Assembly: GCF_037095755.1 (NCBI RefSeq)
Contig: NZ_JBAWKJ010000001.1
Coordinates: 995,001-1,059,000 of the forward strand
Source of the DNA: Sphingopyxis sp. CCNWLW2
Lineage (GTDB): Bacteria; Pseudomonadota; Alphaproteobacteria; Sphingomonadales; Sphingomonadaceae
Reading direction: 5' to 3'
Length of the DNA stretch: 64,000 nucleotides
The position numbers were made by a program, and so were the translations under genes. Shown in pieces: positions 17,114-25,336 of the stretch. The stretch's first letter is position 1; each line of letters begins with the position of its first letter. Below the pieces are notes generated by a model. It saw only the letters and a list, made by a program, of their open reading frames with translations. It had not been told where the DNA came from and did not search any database.

Positions 17114-17376
17114 CAACGCGAATCCAGCAAGGTCGAGGGGGCCAGCGGACTGGCCGGAATGAGCGGCGTGATCGGGCTCGCGGCAACGGCGGGCGGAACG
17201 ACCGCGCTGCCGACAACGAAGCCACCACCCAGCGAAACGAAAGCGGCAATCGCCATCATGCGCCGCACCGCCGACGCCTCGCGCTGCCGACCCGCGAGCG
17301 CGGACAGCACACGCTCGTCGAGCGTTTCGAGCTCGATCGGCACCTGCGCTTCATTCAAAATCCGGAGTTCGTCCAT
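17113..17376 (-). CDS. CnrY-like membrane anti-sigma factor
   Basis: An 87-residue protein with an acidic N-terminal cytoplasmic segment (ELETLDERVLSALAGRQREA), one transmembrane helix (MMAIAAFVSLGGGFVVGSAV) and a short periplasmic tail rich in Pro and Ala. This is the plan of CnrY, which sequesters the sigma factor CnrH in its short cytoplasmic part. Sequence identity to CnrY is not obvious to me. The call rests on size, topology and its position as the first gene of a Y-X-H operon. ATG 17376 is chosen over an upstream in-frame start at 17424, because the promoter's -10 lies at 17402-17409. Confidence 0.75.
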   Translation of the reverse strand: MDELRILNEAQVPIELETLDERVLSALAGRQREASAVRRMMAIAAFVSLGGGFVVGSAVVPPAVAASPITPLIPASPLAPSTLLDSR

Positions 17377-17401
17377 CGGCCTTCCTGCAGTCCACAACAG
17401 A

Positions 17402-17429
17402 TAATACGCGCACGATCGCATCATCCCTC
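17402..17429 (-). promoter_or_regulatory. Predicted ECF promoter of the YXH-copAB operon
   Basis: On the minus strand GAGGG (17429-17425), 15 bases, then GCGTATTA (17409-17402). The same two elements with identical spacing occur on the plus strand before copC. CGT-containing -10 elements and a G-rich -35 are usual for ECF sigma factors. Transcription would begin about 18-20 bases before the first gene. Confidence 0.6.
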
Positions 17430-17462
17430 AGAAATAATCCAACAAGAGCTTGCCGATTTTCC

Positions 17463-17490
17463 GAGGGCCGTGCCGCCGCTTTGCGTATTA
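17463..17490 (+). promoter_or_regulatory. Predicted ECF promoter of copCD
   Basis: GAGGG (17463-17467), 15 bases, then GCGTATTA (17483-17490). It mirrors the facing promoter in motif and spacing. The start point would fall near 17497, giving a 25-base leader that contains the GGAGG ribosome binding site. Confidence 0.6.
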
Positions 17491-17522
17491 GCAGGACAGA
17501 CCCGAATTTGGAGGTTTTTATA

Positions 17523-17903
17523 ATGAAGTCATTTCTCCCCGCTGCAACCGCCGCCCTCGCGCTGCTCCTGACGCCCGTCGCGGCGAGCGCCCATGCCAAG
17601 CTCGTCGCCTCGACCCCGGCCGCGAATGCGACCGCCTCGAAAGTGACCTCGGTCAACCTGCGCTTCAACGAAAAGCTGATCGCCTCGACCGTGAAAGCCG
17701 AGCTGGTGATGACCGGCATGCCGGGCATGGCCAATCACGCGCCGATGAAGATTCCGGCGACGTCGTCGATGGGCAAGGACGGCAAGTCGCTGACGCTCAC
17801 CGCCAAGCGCGCGCTCGTCCCCGGCACCTACAAGGTCACATGGTCGGCAGCGGGCGCCGATACGCACCGCATGGGAAGCGAATTCAGCTTCACGGTGAAA
17901 TAA
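17523..17903 (+). CDS. copC: Periplasmic copper-binding protein CopC
   Basis: A 126-residue protein. The signal peptide ends at AASAHA, placing the conserved N-terminal His of mature CopC (HAKLVASTPAANA) at position 1, where it binds Cu(II). Other family marks are LRFNEKL, a Met-rich MTGMPGMANHAPM segment for Cu(I), and WSAAGADTHRMGSEFSF with the second conserved Asp-x-His. GGAGG lies 8 bases before ATG 17523. The gene is followed 4 bases later by copD. Confidence 0.93.
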   Translation: MKSFLPAATAALALLLTPVAASAHAKLVASTPAANATASKVTSVNLRFNEKLIASTVKAELVMTGMPGMANHAPMKIPATSSMGKDGKSLTLTAKRALVPGTYKVTWSAAGADTHRMGSEFSFTVK

Positions 17904-17907
17904 GGCC

Positions 17908-18846
17908 GTGGCCGATCTCCTCCTGATGGGTGTCCGGTTCGCGCTGTTCGCGGTCCTGATGCTCATCGCGGGACTCGCCGCTTTCCCGCTCCATGCGCTG
18001 GAGCCTGGCGAGCGGCAGGATCCCGAACTGGGATCGATCCTCTCCCGGCCGATGCGGTGGCTCTGCGCCGCGGCCCTGTTCCTTTCGCTCATGGGCATGG
18101 CGGTCCTGACCGCCAGCATGCAGGGGATCGGGATCTTCGCCATCGACCCGGCAATGGTCGTCGCGCTCGTGGGCGAGACCGATGTCGGCGTCGCCTGGCT
18201 CGTGCGCATGGCAGCCCTGCTTGTCACCGCGGTCGCCGCTTTCCGTATCGCCCGCAGCCCGGTCGCGGCGACAATGATCGTCGCCGTCGCCGGAGCCGTC
18301 GCGCTGGCGACGCTGGGCTGGTCGGGCCATGCCGGCGCGAGCGAAGGCACCGCCGGATGGATTCACCGGGCAAGCGACGCGCTCCATATGATTGCCGCCG
18401 CGATCTGGTTGGGCGCGATTACCGGCTTCCTCCTGATGCTCCGTCCGGGCGAACCGGTCGCAAAAGACCGTCTCGCGATGACGGCCCGAAGCCTCGACCG
18501 GTTCGCGCCGGTGGGGACATTGTGCGTGCTCCTGATCGCGGCGACCGGACTGGTGAACGGCCAGATGATCGTCGGGGCCGCGAATATCGGGCGGTCGATC
18601 GCCTCGCCCTATGGTCAGCTTCTCGCGATAAAGCTCTTCCTGTTCGCCGCGATGCTGGCGCTCGCCGCCGCCAACCGCTGGCGCCTCACCCCCGCGCTCG
18701 CGCGAGCATTGGACGAGCCCGATACCGATCCTGCCAGCGCCGCGCGCGCGATGCGCCGCAGCCTGATCCTCGAAGCCTTGGCAGGTCTCGCGATCCTCGC
18801 GCTCGTCGCATGGTTCGGCATGCTGGAGCCCTTCAACCCCGCGTGA
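17908..18846 (+). CDS. copD: Copper resistance inner-membrane protein CopD
   Basis: A 312-residue polytopic protein with about eight transmembrane helices. The central CopD domain includes HAGASEGTAGWIHRASDALHM, AAIWLGAITG and ATGLVNGQ. CopD works with CopC to bring copper across the inner membrane, perhaps for delivery to cuproproteins. The GTG start at 17908 lies 4 bases after copC. It is the last gene of this transcript; a new MerR-type promoter follows. Confidence 0.9.
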   Translation: MADLLLMGVRFALFAVLMLIAGLAAFPLHALEPGERQDPELGSILSRPMRWLCAAALFLSLMGMAVLTASMQGIGIFAIDPAMVVALVGETDVGVAWLVRMAALLVTAVAAFRIARSPVAATMIVAVAGAVALATLGWSGHAGASEGTAGWIHRASDALHMIAAAIWLGAITGFLLMLRPGEPVAKDRLAMTARSLDRFAPVGTLCVLLIAATGLVNGQMIVGAANIGRSIASPYGQLLAIKLFLFAAMLALAAANRWRLTPALARALDEPDTDPASAARAMRRSLILEALAGLAILALVAWFGMLEPFNPA

Positions 18847-18866
18847 CCGGCACCCGATCGGCAGAC

Positions 18867-18897
18867 TTGACCCTGTAGTAGCTACAGGGTGCATAAG
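18867..18897 (+). promoter_or_regulatory. MerR-family operator/promoter for the czc operon
   Basis: TTGACC (18867-18872) and CATAAG (18892-18897) are separated by 19 bp, the stretched spacing typical of MerR-activated promoters. Between them is a perfect dyad, ACCCTGTAG-TAG-CTACAGGGT (18870-18890). This resembles CadR/PbrR/ZntR sites. No MerR-family gene is present in the window, so the regulator must act in trans. Confidence 0.8.
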
Positions 18898-18926
18898 GGC
18901 AGCGAATCGAGCGGAGGGATAATCGC

Positions 18927-19301
18927 ATGAGCATGTCGAACCGTCGGGACGCGGCCGCGCTGATCGCGGTCGAGATGACGCAATATCGTGCCGCTCGCCG
19001 CGACGGCGACCATCCTGCCGCCTGGAACGCCATCGGACGCGCGCACATCGTCGCGCAGCCCTTCTTCGCACTTCACCTGTCTGCGCACTGGCACATGCTC
19101 GGTTTTGCGATTGTCCTTCGCGACGGGCGCGAGGTGGCCGGCCAGCTGCTGCGGCTTGCCCTCGTCCCGCTGGGATCGCTGACCGGCAGGCTGCCCATCG
19201 GCAATACCGGCCGCGCCCGGATCAGCGCCTTCCTGCCAATGCCGGTGCCGCCCGATCTCGCCAAGATGATTTCGCCACACGACAAACCGGTTTCGCGCTG
19301 A
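18927..19301 (+). CDS. DUF3703-like small protein of metal-resistance operons
   Basis: A 124-residue cytoplasmic-looking protein with no signal peptide or membrane segment. HIVAQPFFALHLSAHWHML, followed by a Leu-rich helix and GRLPIGNTGRA, fits the DUF3703 family as I remember it, which is repeatedly found beside heavy-metal efflux genes. The histidines in HLSAHWHML could bind metal. It is the first gene after the MerR-type promoter. The biochemical function is unknown. Confidence 0.65.
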   Translation: MSMSNRRDAAALIAVEMTQYRAARRDGDHPAAWNAIGRAHIVAQPFFALHLSAHWHMLGFAIVLRDGREVAGQLLRLALVPLGSLTGRLPIGNTGRARISAFLPMPVPPDLAKMISPHDKPVSR

Positions 19302-19314
19302 TAAGGGAACGGCC

Positions 19315-19641
19315 ATGCCGAATGCGTTCATGCGACTGCTGATGATCATCGGGGTGCTGCTTTGCAGCATGCACGTCGCCGAACCGGCGTCGGCGCATTC
19401 CACGGCAAGCGAAACCGCCTTTCACCTGTCGGCCGGCGACGACGAACAGGATGGGCAGAATCCCGCATCGCAGCTCGTGCATGGCGGGCATCATCATTGC
19501 CCGGTCGCACCGGACCTCAAGGCCACGTCGACCGACACCCCAGCGCAACCAGCCCGCGCGCCGCTTTTTGCCGCGCCCGCGACCGAGCTCGCTTCGCGCA
19601 TCCTGCCCCCGCTACTCGATCCGCCGCTCCTCGCGATCTGA
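19315..19641 (+). CDS. CzcI-like small secreted histidine-rich protein
   Basis: A 108-residue protein with a signal peptide (MRLLMIIGVLLCSMHVAEPA, cleaved near ASAHS) and a short mature part with HGGHHHCP, a plausible metal-binding cluster. It lies 13 bases after the DUF3703-type gene and just before the outer-membrane factor. Its size, His-rich mature region and position match CzcI of Cupriavidus, encoded just upstream of czcC, but I see no firm alignment. The role is unknown; it may be a periplasmic metal buffer or regulator. Confidence 0.5.
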   Translation: MPNAFMRLLMIIGVLLCSMHVAEPASAHSTASETAFHLSAGDDEQDGQNPASQLVHGGHHHCPVAPDLKATSTDTPAQPARAPLFAAPATELASRILPPLLDPPLLAI

Positions 19642-19698
19642 GCACGCTCGCCGCTTTTTACGCGGCGATCTCTCCGATCAACCGAGGATGGAATCTTT

Positions 19699-20970
19699 AT
19701 GTTCAGGTTCGTTGCTGCCCTGGTGGCAGCCACATCGTGCGTCGCGATCGCGCACGCACAGGAGGCCGGCACCGAAAGCCGCCAGATATCCGGCCCGCTT
19801 CTGACGCTCGACGAGGCCGTTGCGCTCGCGGGCGGCAGCGCGCCCGCGGCCGAAGCCGCGGCGGCGGACGTCGATGCCGCAAACGCCGCGCGCCGCGCGG
19901 CGGGGCTCCGGCCCAATCCCGCGCTTTCGGTCGAAGTCGAGAATTTCGTCGGCACCGGGCCCTATAATGGCGTCAATGGCGCCGATGTGACGGCAAGCGT
20001 CGCGATCCCGCTCGAACTCGGCGGCAAGCGGCAAGCGCGCGTCGCGGTTGCCCATGCCGCGACGCACCGCGCGCAAATCGCCCAGGCGATCGCCCAGGCG
20101 GACGTAAGACTGCAAGTGACCGAACTCTATATCCAGGCCTCCGCCGCCGAAGTGCGGGTCGCGATGGCCGAGGATCAATATCGTATCGCGGGCGACACCG
20201 CGCGCGCCGCGACAATCCGGGTGCAGGCGGGGCGCGCATCGCCGCTCGAACAGGAGCGCGCCGAAGTCGCGCGCCTGACCGCGGAAGCCGAGGCCGACAA
20301 GGCGCGGCGCCTCGCCGATGCCGCCCGTGCCAATCTCGCGCGGCGCGTCGGACGTCCGGTCGCCGGCCCGCTCGACATAGCGGTGCTCGGCGGACCCGGA
20401 AACGGAACGACGGGTCCACCCCGCCCCGTTTCGGCGGCGGGCACGCTCGCGTTGGCGGCCGCCGACGCCGATCTCCGGACCGCCGATGCCAGCGTCCGGC
20501 TGGCACGCTCGCAACGCGTGCCCGACGTCACGGTCGGGCCGGGGGTTCGCCGGATCGAGGCGACCAACGATGTGGCGGCGGTGTTCAGCGTTTCGGTGCC
20601 ACTGCCGCTGTTCAAAAACGGACGCGCGGCGGTCGACCAGGCGAATGCCGAGCGGCGGCGCGCCGACGCGCAGCGCCGCGTCACCGCGCTCGACGTCGAG
20701 CAGGCGATCAGCGATGCCGAGACAGAGGCCGCCAATGCGGCAGCGACGGCGCGGGTCGCGAGCGGCCCCGCCCTCTCGGCGGCGATGGAAGCGGCCCGGA
20801 TCGCGCGCATCGGCTACCGCGAGGGCAAGTTCGGGCAGCTCGAACTGCTCGATGCCGAACGGACGCTGACCGAGATGCGGGTCGCGTCGATCGAAGCGCT
20901 CGCCTCCTATCAACTTGCCAAGGCCCGGTTGGAACGCCTCACGGCTCCCGCGCCCCTCGAAGGAAATTGA
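19699..20970 (+). CDS. czcC: Outer-membrane efflux channel CzcC
   Basis: A 423-residue TolC/CzcC-family protein. The signal peptide ends around AIAHAQEA. Two alpha-helical hairpin repeats follow, with LTLDEAVALAGG, AAGLRPNPALSVEVENF, VASIPLELGGKR-like and REGKFGQLELLDAERTLTE segments. It provides the trans-outer-membrane exit of the CzcCBA pump. Its stop is followed by the adaptor gene start within 5 bases. Confidence 0.88.
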   Translation: MFRFVAALVAATSCVAIAHAQEAGTESRQISGPLLTLDEAVALAGGSAPAAEAAAADVDAANAARRAAGLRPNPALSVEVENFVGTGPYNGVNGADVTASVAIPLELGGKRQARVAVAHAATHRAQIAQAIAQADVRLQVTELYIQASAAEVRVAMAEDQYRIAGDTARAATIRVQAGRASPLEQERAEVARLTAEAEADKARRLADAARANLARRVGRPVAGPLDIAVLGGPGNGTTGPPRPVSAAGTLALAAADADLRTADASVRLARSQRVPDVTVGPGVRRIEATNDVAAVFSVSVPLPLFKNGRAAVDQANAERRRADAQRRVTALDVEQAISDAETEAANAAATARVASGPALSAAMEAARIARIGYREGKFGQLELLDAERTLTEMRVASIEALASYQLAKARLERLTAPAPLEGN

Positions 20971-20974
20971 CGCC

Positions 20975-22123
20975 ATGACCATCAACATCAGCCGAAAGCT
21001 GCTGCTCGCCGCGACACTGCCGCTCTTCCTCGCGGCGTGCGGCGGCGGCGAGAGCGCCAAGCCCGCCGACGAGCATGGCGAGGAAGAGGCCGGCCATGCC
21101 GACGAAGGAAAAATCGCGCTCACGAACGAACAGATCAAGATCGCCGGGATCGCCCTCGGTCGCCCGACGGGCGGCAGCGCCGGCGCCCTGCAATTGCCGG
21201 CGACGATCGAAGGCGATCCGCAAGCAACCCAAGCCGTGTCGGCCGCGATCGGCGGGCGCGTCGTCGCCCTCAATCGCAATCTTGGGCAGACCATCGGCCG
21301 GGGACAGACGCTCGCGATCATCGAAAGCCGCGAGGCAGCACAGCTCCAGGGCGAAGTGCAGGCCACGCGCGCGCGCCTCGCGCTCGCCAACTCCAATCTC
21401 GCCCGCGAGGAGCGGCTGTTCGCGCAGCGCGTGTCGCCCGAGCAGGATGTCATTGCGGCGCGCACCGCCGCGACCGAGGCGCGGATCGCTTATCAGCTCG
21501 CCCAGCAACAGGTATCGGCAGCGGGGGGCGGTGGCGGCCAGCTCAACCGGATCGCGATTGCCGCACCGATCTCGGGACAGGTGATCGCGCGCAGCGTCGT
21601 TCTCGGACAGACCGTCGCCGCCGACGCCGAGCTTTACCGCATCGCGAACCTGTCGAGCGTTTCGCTGTCGCTGAACCTTCAGCCCGCGGACGCAGGACGC
21701 ATTCGCCCGGGCGCTATCGTTTCGGTCAGCGCGCCCGGACGCCAGGCGACCGGCAAGATCAGCTTCGTCTCGCCCGCGCTCGATCCGGCCACGAAGCTCG
21801 TGCCCGCGATCGCGATCCTCGATAATCGCGCCGGACAATGGCGCGTCGGCGAAGCGGTGACCGCCTCGGTCGCGCTCGCTGACGCAGACGGCGATGCATC
21901 GATCAGCATTCCCTCGACCGCGATCCAGACCGTCGAAGGCAAGAGTGTCGTGTTCGTTCGCACCAAAGAGGGTTTCGAGGTCGTTCCGGTCGTGCTGGGC
22001 GACCGCGCCGGCGCCAATGTGATCATACGCTCGGGGCTCAAGGGCACCGAACAGATCGCCATCACCAACAGCTTCGCGCTCAAGTCGGAAATCGGCAAGG
22101 GCGAAGCAGGCCATGAGGATTAA
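20975..22123 (+). CDS. czcB: RND efflux periplasmic adaptor CzcB
   Basis: A 382-residue membrane-fusion protein. Its signal peptide ends in a lipobox (FLAACGG), so it is a lipoprotein. An acidic, His-containing stretch follows (EHGEEEAGHADEG), likely able to bind divalent metal. Barrel-sandwich halves flank a helical hairpin with QGEVQATRARLALANSNLAR. ATG 20975 is chosen because the lipobox fits. A longer in-frame start at 20915 lies inside czcC. Confidence 0.9.
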   Translation: MTINISRKLLLAATLPLFLAACGGGESAKPADEHGEEEAGHADEGKIALTNEQIKIAGIALGRPTGGSAGALQLPATIEGDPQATQAVSAAIGGRVVALNRNLGQTIGRGQTLAIIESREAAQLQGEVQATRARLALANSNLAREERLFAQRVSPEQDVIAARTAATEARIAYQLAQQQVSAAGGGGGQLNRIAIAAPISGQVIARSVVLGQTVAADAELYRIANLSSVSLSLNLQPADAGRIRPGAIVSVSAPGRQATGKISFVSPALDPATKLVPAIAILDNRAGQWRVGEAVTASVALADADGDASISIPSTAIQTVEGKSVVFVRTKEGFEVVPVVLGDRAGANVIIRSGLKGTEQIAITNSFALKSEIGKGEAGHED

Positions 22124-22126
22124 GCC

Positions 22127-25100
22127 ATGATCGCCCGCACCGTCACCTGGGCGGTCGAGAAGCGCTGGCTTGTCGTCCTGCTCACCGCCATTGCCGCCGT
22201 CATCGGAGCCTTCGCGCTGTCGCGCCTGCCGATCGACGCGGTTCCCGACATCACCAACAACCAGATCCAGATCAACGTCCGCGCGCCGGCGCTTTCACCC
22301 GAACTTGTCGAGAAGCAGGTCGCCTTCCCGATCGAGACTGCGCTCGCGGGGATTCCAGGGCTTGAATATACACGCTCGCTGAGCCGCAACGGTTTCGCAC
22401 AGGTCACGGCCGTTTTCACCGATGGGACCGATATCTATTTTGCGCGCCAGCAGGTCGGCGAGCGCCTCAATGAAGCGACCGAGACCATGCCCGACGGCGT
22501 CCGGCCCGAGATGGGTCCGATCGCGACGGGTCTCGGCGAAGTCTATATGTGGACGGTGCGTCTCGCGCACCGCAAGGACGATACGCACAAGCCCGGCGAA
22601 CCCGGCCTCCAACCCGACGGCAGCTATGTAACGCCCGAGGGCGAACGCCTCGTCACCGAGGCGGACAAGGCCACCTATCTTCGCACCGCGCAGGACTGGA
22701 TCGTCACGCCGCTGCTCCGTACCGTCCCGGGCGTCGCCGGGATCGATGCGATCGGCGGCTATTCGAAGCAATATATGGTCGTGCCCGATGTGCAAAGGCT
22801 GGCGGCGCTCGACCTCAGCCTCACCGATCTTGCCGAAGCCCTCGAACGCAACAACACAAGCGTCGGCGGCGGGGTCGTCGAACGCAACGGCGAAGGGCTT
22901 GCCGTTCGTTCCGATGCGCTCATTCGCGATACCGCCGAGCTGTCGCGGGTCGTGGTCGCGACGCGGTCGGGCGTACCGATCACGCTCGACCAGGTGGCAA
23001 GCGTCCGTACCGGCCAAGCCGTACGCATGGGCTCGGCATCGGAGAATGGCACCGAGGTCGTCGTCGGCACCGCGATCATGCGCATCGGCGAGAACAGCCG
23101 AGCCGTCGCGACCGCGGTTGCCGACCGGCTCGAAGCGACCAACGCGTCGCTCCCGCCCGACGTCGTCATCGAGCCGGTTCTCGATCGCACCAAGCTCGTC
23201 AATTCGACGATCTGGACGGTCGGCAAGAACCTGACCGAGGGCGCGCTGCTTGTTATCGTCGTGCTCTTCCTGCTGCTCGGCAATTTCCGCGCGGCGCTGA
23301 TCGCGGCGCTCGTTATCCCGATCACCATGCTCCTCACCAGCTTCGGTATGCTGCGCGCTGGCGTGTCGGCGAACCTGATGAGCCTCGGCGCGCTCGACTT
23401 CGGCCTGATCGTCGATGGCGCCGTCATCATCGTCGAAAATGCGCTGCGACGCATGGCCGAGTTCCAGCACCGCGAGGGGCGGATCCTGACGCTTCAGGAG
23501 AGGCTTGCTTCGGTCGCAGCGGCGGCGCGCGAGATGGTGCGCCCCTCGGTCTATGGCCAGGCGATCATCATCCTCGTCTATGTGCCTTTGCTCACCTTGA
23601 GCGGTGTCGAAGGCAAGACCTTCATTCCGATGGCGCTGACCGTGATCATTGCGCTCGCCTTCGCTTTCATCCTCTCGCTCACCTTCGTGCCGGCCGCGAT
23701 CGCCATCTGGCTCTCCAAGCGCGTCGAGGAGAAGGAGGGCCGCGTCATGGTGTGGCTGAAGCAACGCTACGAACCCGGTCTCGACCGGGCGATGAGCAAA
23801 CCCAAGGTCACGCTCGGCGCCGGGATCGGCGGGTTCGTCGTCGCAATCCTTGCCTTCTTCTCGCTCGGCCAGGTGTTCTTGCCGCAGCTCGACGAGGGCG
23901 ACCTGCTTATCCAGGCGTTCCGCGTTCCCTCGACCTCGGTCCAGCAGAGCCAGGCGATGCAGGTGCCGATCGAACGGATGCTCTCGAAGCAGCCCGAGGT
24001 CGACATCGTCTTCTCGAAGACCGGAACGGCTGACCTCGCCTCCGATCCGATGCCGCCCAATGCGACCGACAATTTCGTGATCCTGAAACCCCGAAAGGAG
24101 TGGCCCGACCCCAGCCTGCCCAAGGCCGAACTGGTCGAACGGCTGGAAAAGGAGCTGAACGAGATTGCGGGCAATGCCTATGAGATCACGCAGCCGATCC
24201 AGATGCGCTTCAACGAGCTCATCGCCGGCGTACGCGGCGACATTGCCGTCAAAGTCTATGGCGACGACTTCGACGCCATGACCCGGACCGCGCAGGAAAT
24301 CGCCGCGATCTTGCGGAAGACCGTTGGCGCGACCGATGTGCGTGTCGAAGAAACCGAAGGTCTCTCGATGCTCGATATTCGGGCGAACCGCGAGGCGATG
24401 GCGCGACTCGGCGTCACCGCACAGGATGTGCAGGATGTCGTAACCGCGACGATCGGCGGCCGCCAGGCCGGCACGATCTTCGAGGGCGACCGCCGCTTCC
24501 CCGTGGTCGTCCGGCTGTCGGACGCGCAGCGCTCGGACCTCTCGGTGCTCGAACAGGTGCAGGTCCGCGTTCCCGGCGGCTCTTTCGTGCCGCTTGCCAG
24601 CGTCGCCGACATCCGCGTCGTCGATGGACCCAACCAGATCAGTCGCGAAAATGGCAAGCGGCGCGTCGTCGTCCAGGCCAATGTTCGCGGCCGCGCGATT
24701 TCCGACGTCGTCGCCGATGCCAAGGCAGGTATCGCGAAGGATGTCCGCTTACCCGCGGGCAGCTACCTCGAATGGGGCGGACAGTTCGAGAATCTGGCCT
24801 CCGCTCGCGATCGGCTCCTGCTCGTCATCCCGGCGTGTTTCATCCTGATCCTGCTGCTGCTCTACGGCGCGCTTCGTTCGCCGCGCGACGCGGCGATCGT
24901 GTTCACCGGGGTGCCGCTGGCGTTGATCGGCGGCGTGCTTGCCCTGTTCCTGCGCGGCATGGATTTCTCCATCTCGGCAGCAGTCGGGTTCATCGCGCTG
25001 TCGGGTATCGCGGTGCTCAACGGGCTCGTGATGGTGTCGTCGATCCAGGAGCTGATGCGCTCGGGCATGGCGCGGGCGGAAGCCGCGCGGCAAGGCGCGC

Positions 25101-25336
25101 TCATGCGCCTGCGTCCCGTGGTGATGACCGCGCTTGTCGCAAGTCTCGGATTCGTGCCGATGGCGCTAGCGACCGGCGCCGGCGCCGAGGTGCAGAAACC
25201 GCTCGCGACAGTGGTGATCGGGGGGCTGATCTCGGCGACCTTGCTCACCCTGTTCGTACTTCCGACGCTCTACGCGCGTTATGGAGGCGGACGCGCGCTG
25301 AAGGACGAAAGGACGAACGATGGCGCATTCGCATAG
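22127..25336 (+). CDS. czcA: Heavy-metal RND efflux pump CzcA
   Basis: A 1069-residue inner-membrane proton/metal antiporter with 12 helices and two large periplasmic loops. The fourth-helix motif DFGLIVDGAVIIVEN near residue 425 is the HME-RND proton relay signature (DFGxxxDGAVxxxEN), pointing to Co/Zn/Cd-type substrates rather than Cu/Ag. Other marks are RLPIDAVPDITNNQIQINV near the N-terminus and GALRSPRDAAIVFTGVPLAL near the end. It starts 3 bases after czcB and overlaps czcD. Confidence 0.93.
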   Translation: MIARTVTWAVEKRWLVVLLTAIAAVIGAFALSRLPIDAVPDITNNQIQINVRAPALSPELVEKQVAFPIETALAGIPGLEYTRSLSRNGFAQVTAVFTDGTDIYFARQQVGERLNEATETMPDGVRPEMGPIATGLGEVYMWTVRLAHRKDDTHKPGEPGLQPDGSYVTPEGERLVTEADKATYLRTAQDWIVTPLLRTVPGVAGIDAIGGYSKQYMVVPDVQRLAALDLSLTDLAEALERNNTSVGGGVVERNGEGLAVRSDALIRDTAELSRVVVATRSGVPITLDQVASVRTGQAVRMGSASENGTEVVVGTAIMRIGENSRAVATAVADRLEATNASLPPDVVIEPVLDRTKLVNSTIWTVGKNLTEGALLVIVVLFLLLGNFRAALIAALVIPITMLLTSFGMLRAGVSANLMSLGALDFGLIVDGAVIIVENALRRMAEFQHREGRILTLQERLASVAAAAREMVRPSVYGQAIIILVYVPLLTLSGVEGKTFIPMALTVIIALAFAFILSLTFVPAAIAIWLSKRVEEKEGRVMVWLKQRYEPGLDRAMSKPKVTLGAGIGGFVVAILAFFSLGQVFLPQLDEGDLLIQAFRVPSTSVQQSQAMQVPIERMLSKQPEVDIVFSKTGTADLASDPMPPNATDNFVILKPRKEWPDPSLPKAELVERLEKELNEIAGNAYEITQPIQMRFNELIAGVRGDIAVKVYGDDFDAMTRTAQEIAAILRKTVGATDVRVEETEGLSMLDIRANREAMARLGVTAQDVQDVVTATIGGRQAGTIFEGDRRFPVVVRLSDAQRSDLSVLEQVQVRVPGGSFVPLASVADIRVVDGPNQISRENGKRRVVVQANVRGRAISDVVADAKAGIAKDVRLPAGSYLEWGGQFENLASARDRLLLVIPACFILILLLLYGALRSPRDAAIVFTGVPLALIGGVLALFLRGMDFSISAAVGFIALSGIAVLNGLVMVSSIQELMRSGMARAEAARQGALMRLRPVVMTALVASLGFVPMALATGAGAEVQKPLATVVIGGLISATLLTLFVLPTLYARYGGGRALKDERTNDGAFA

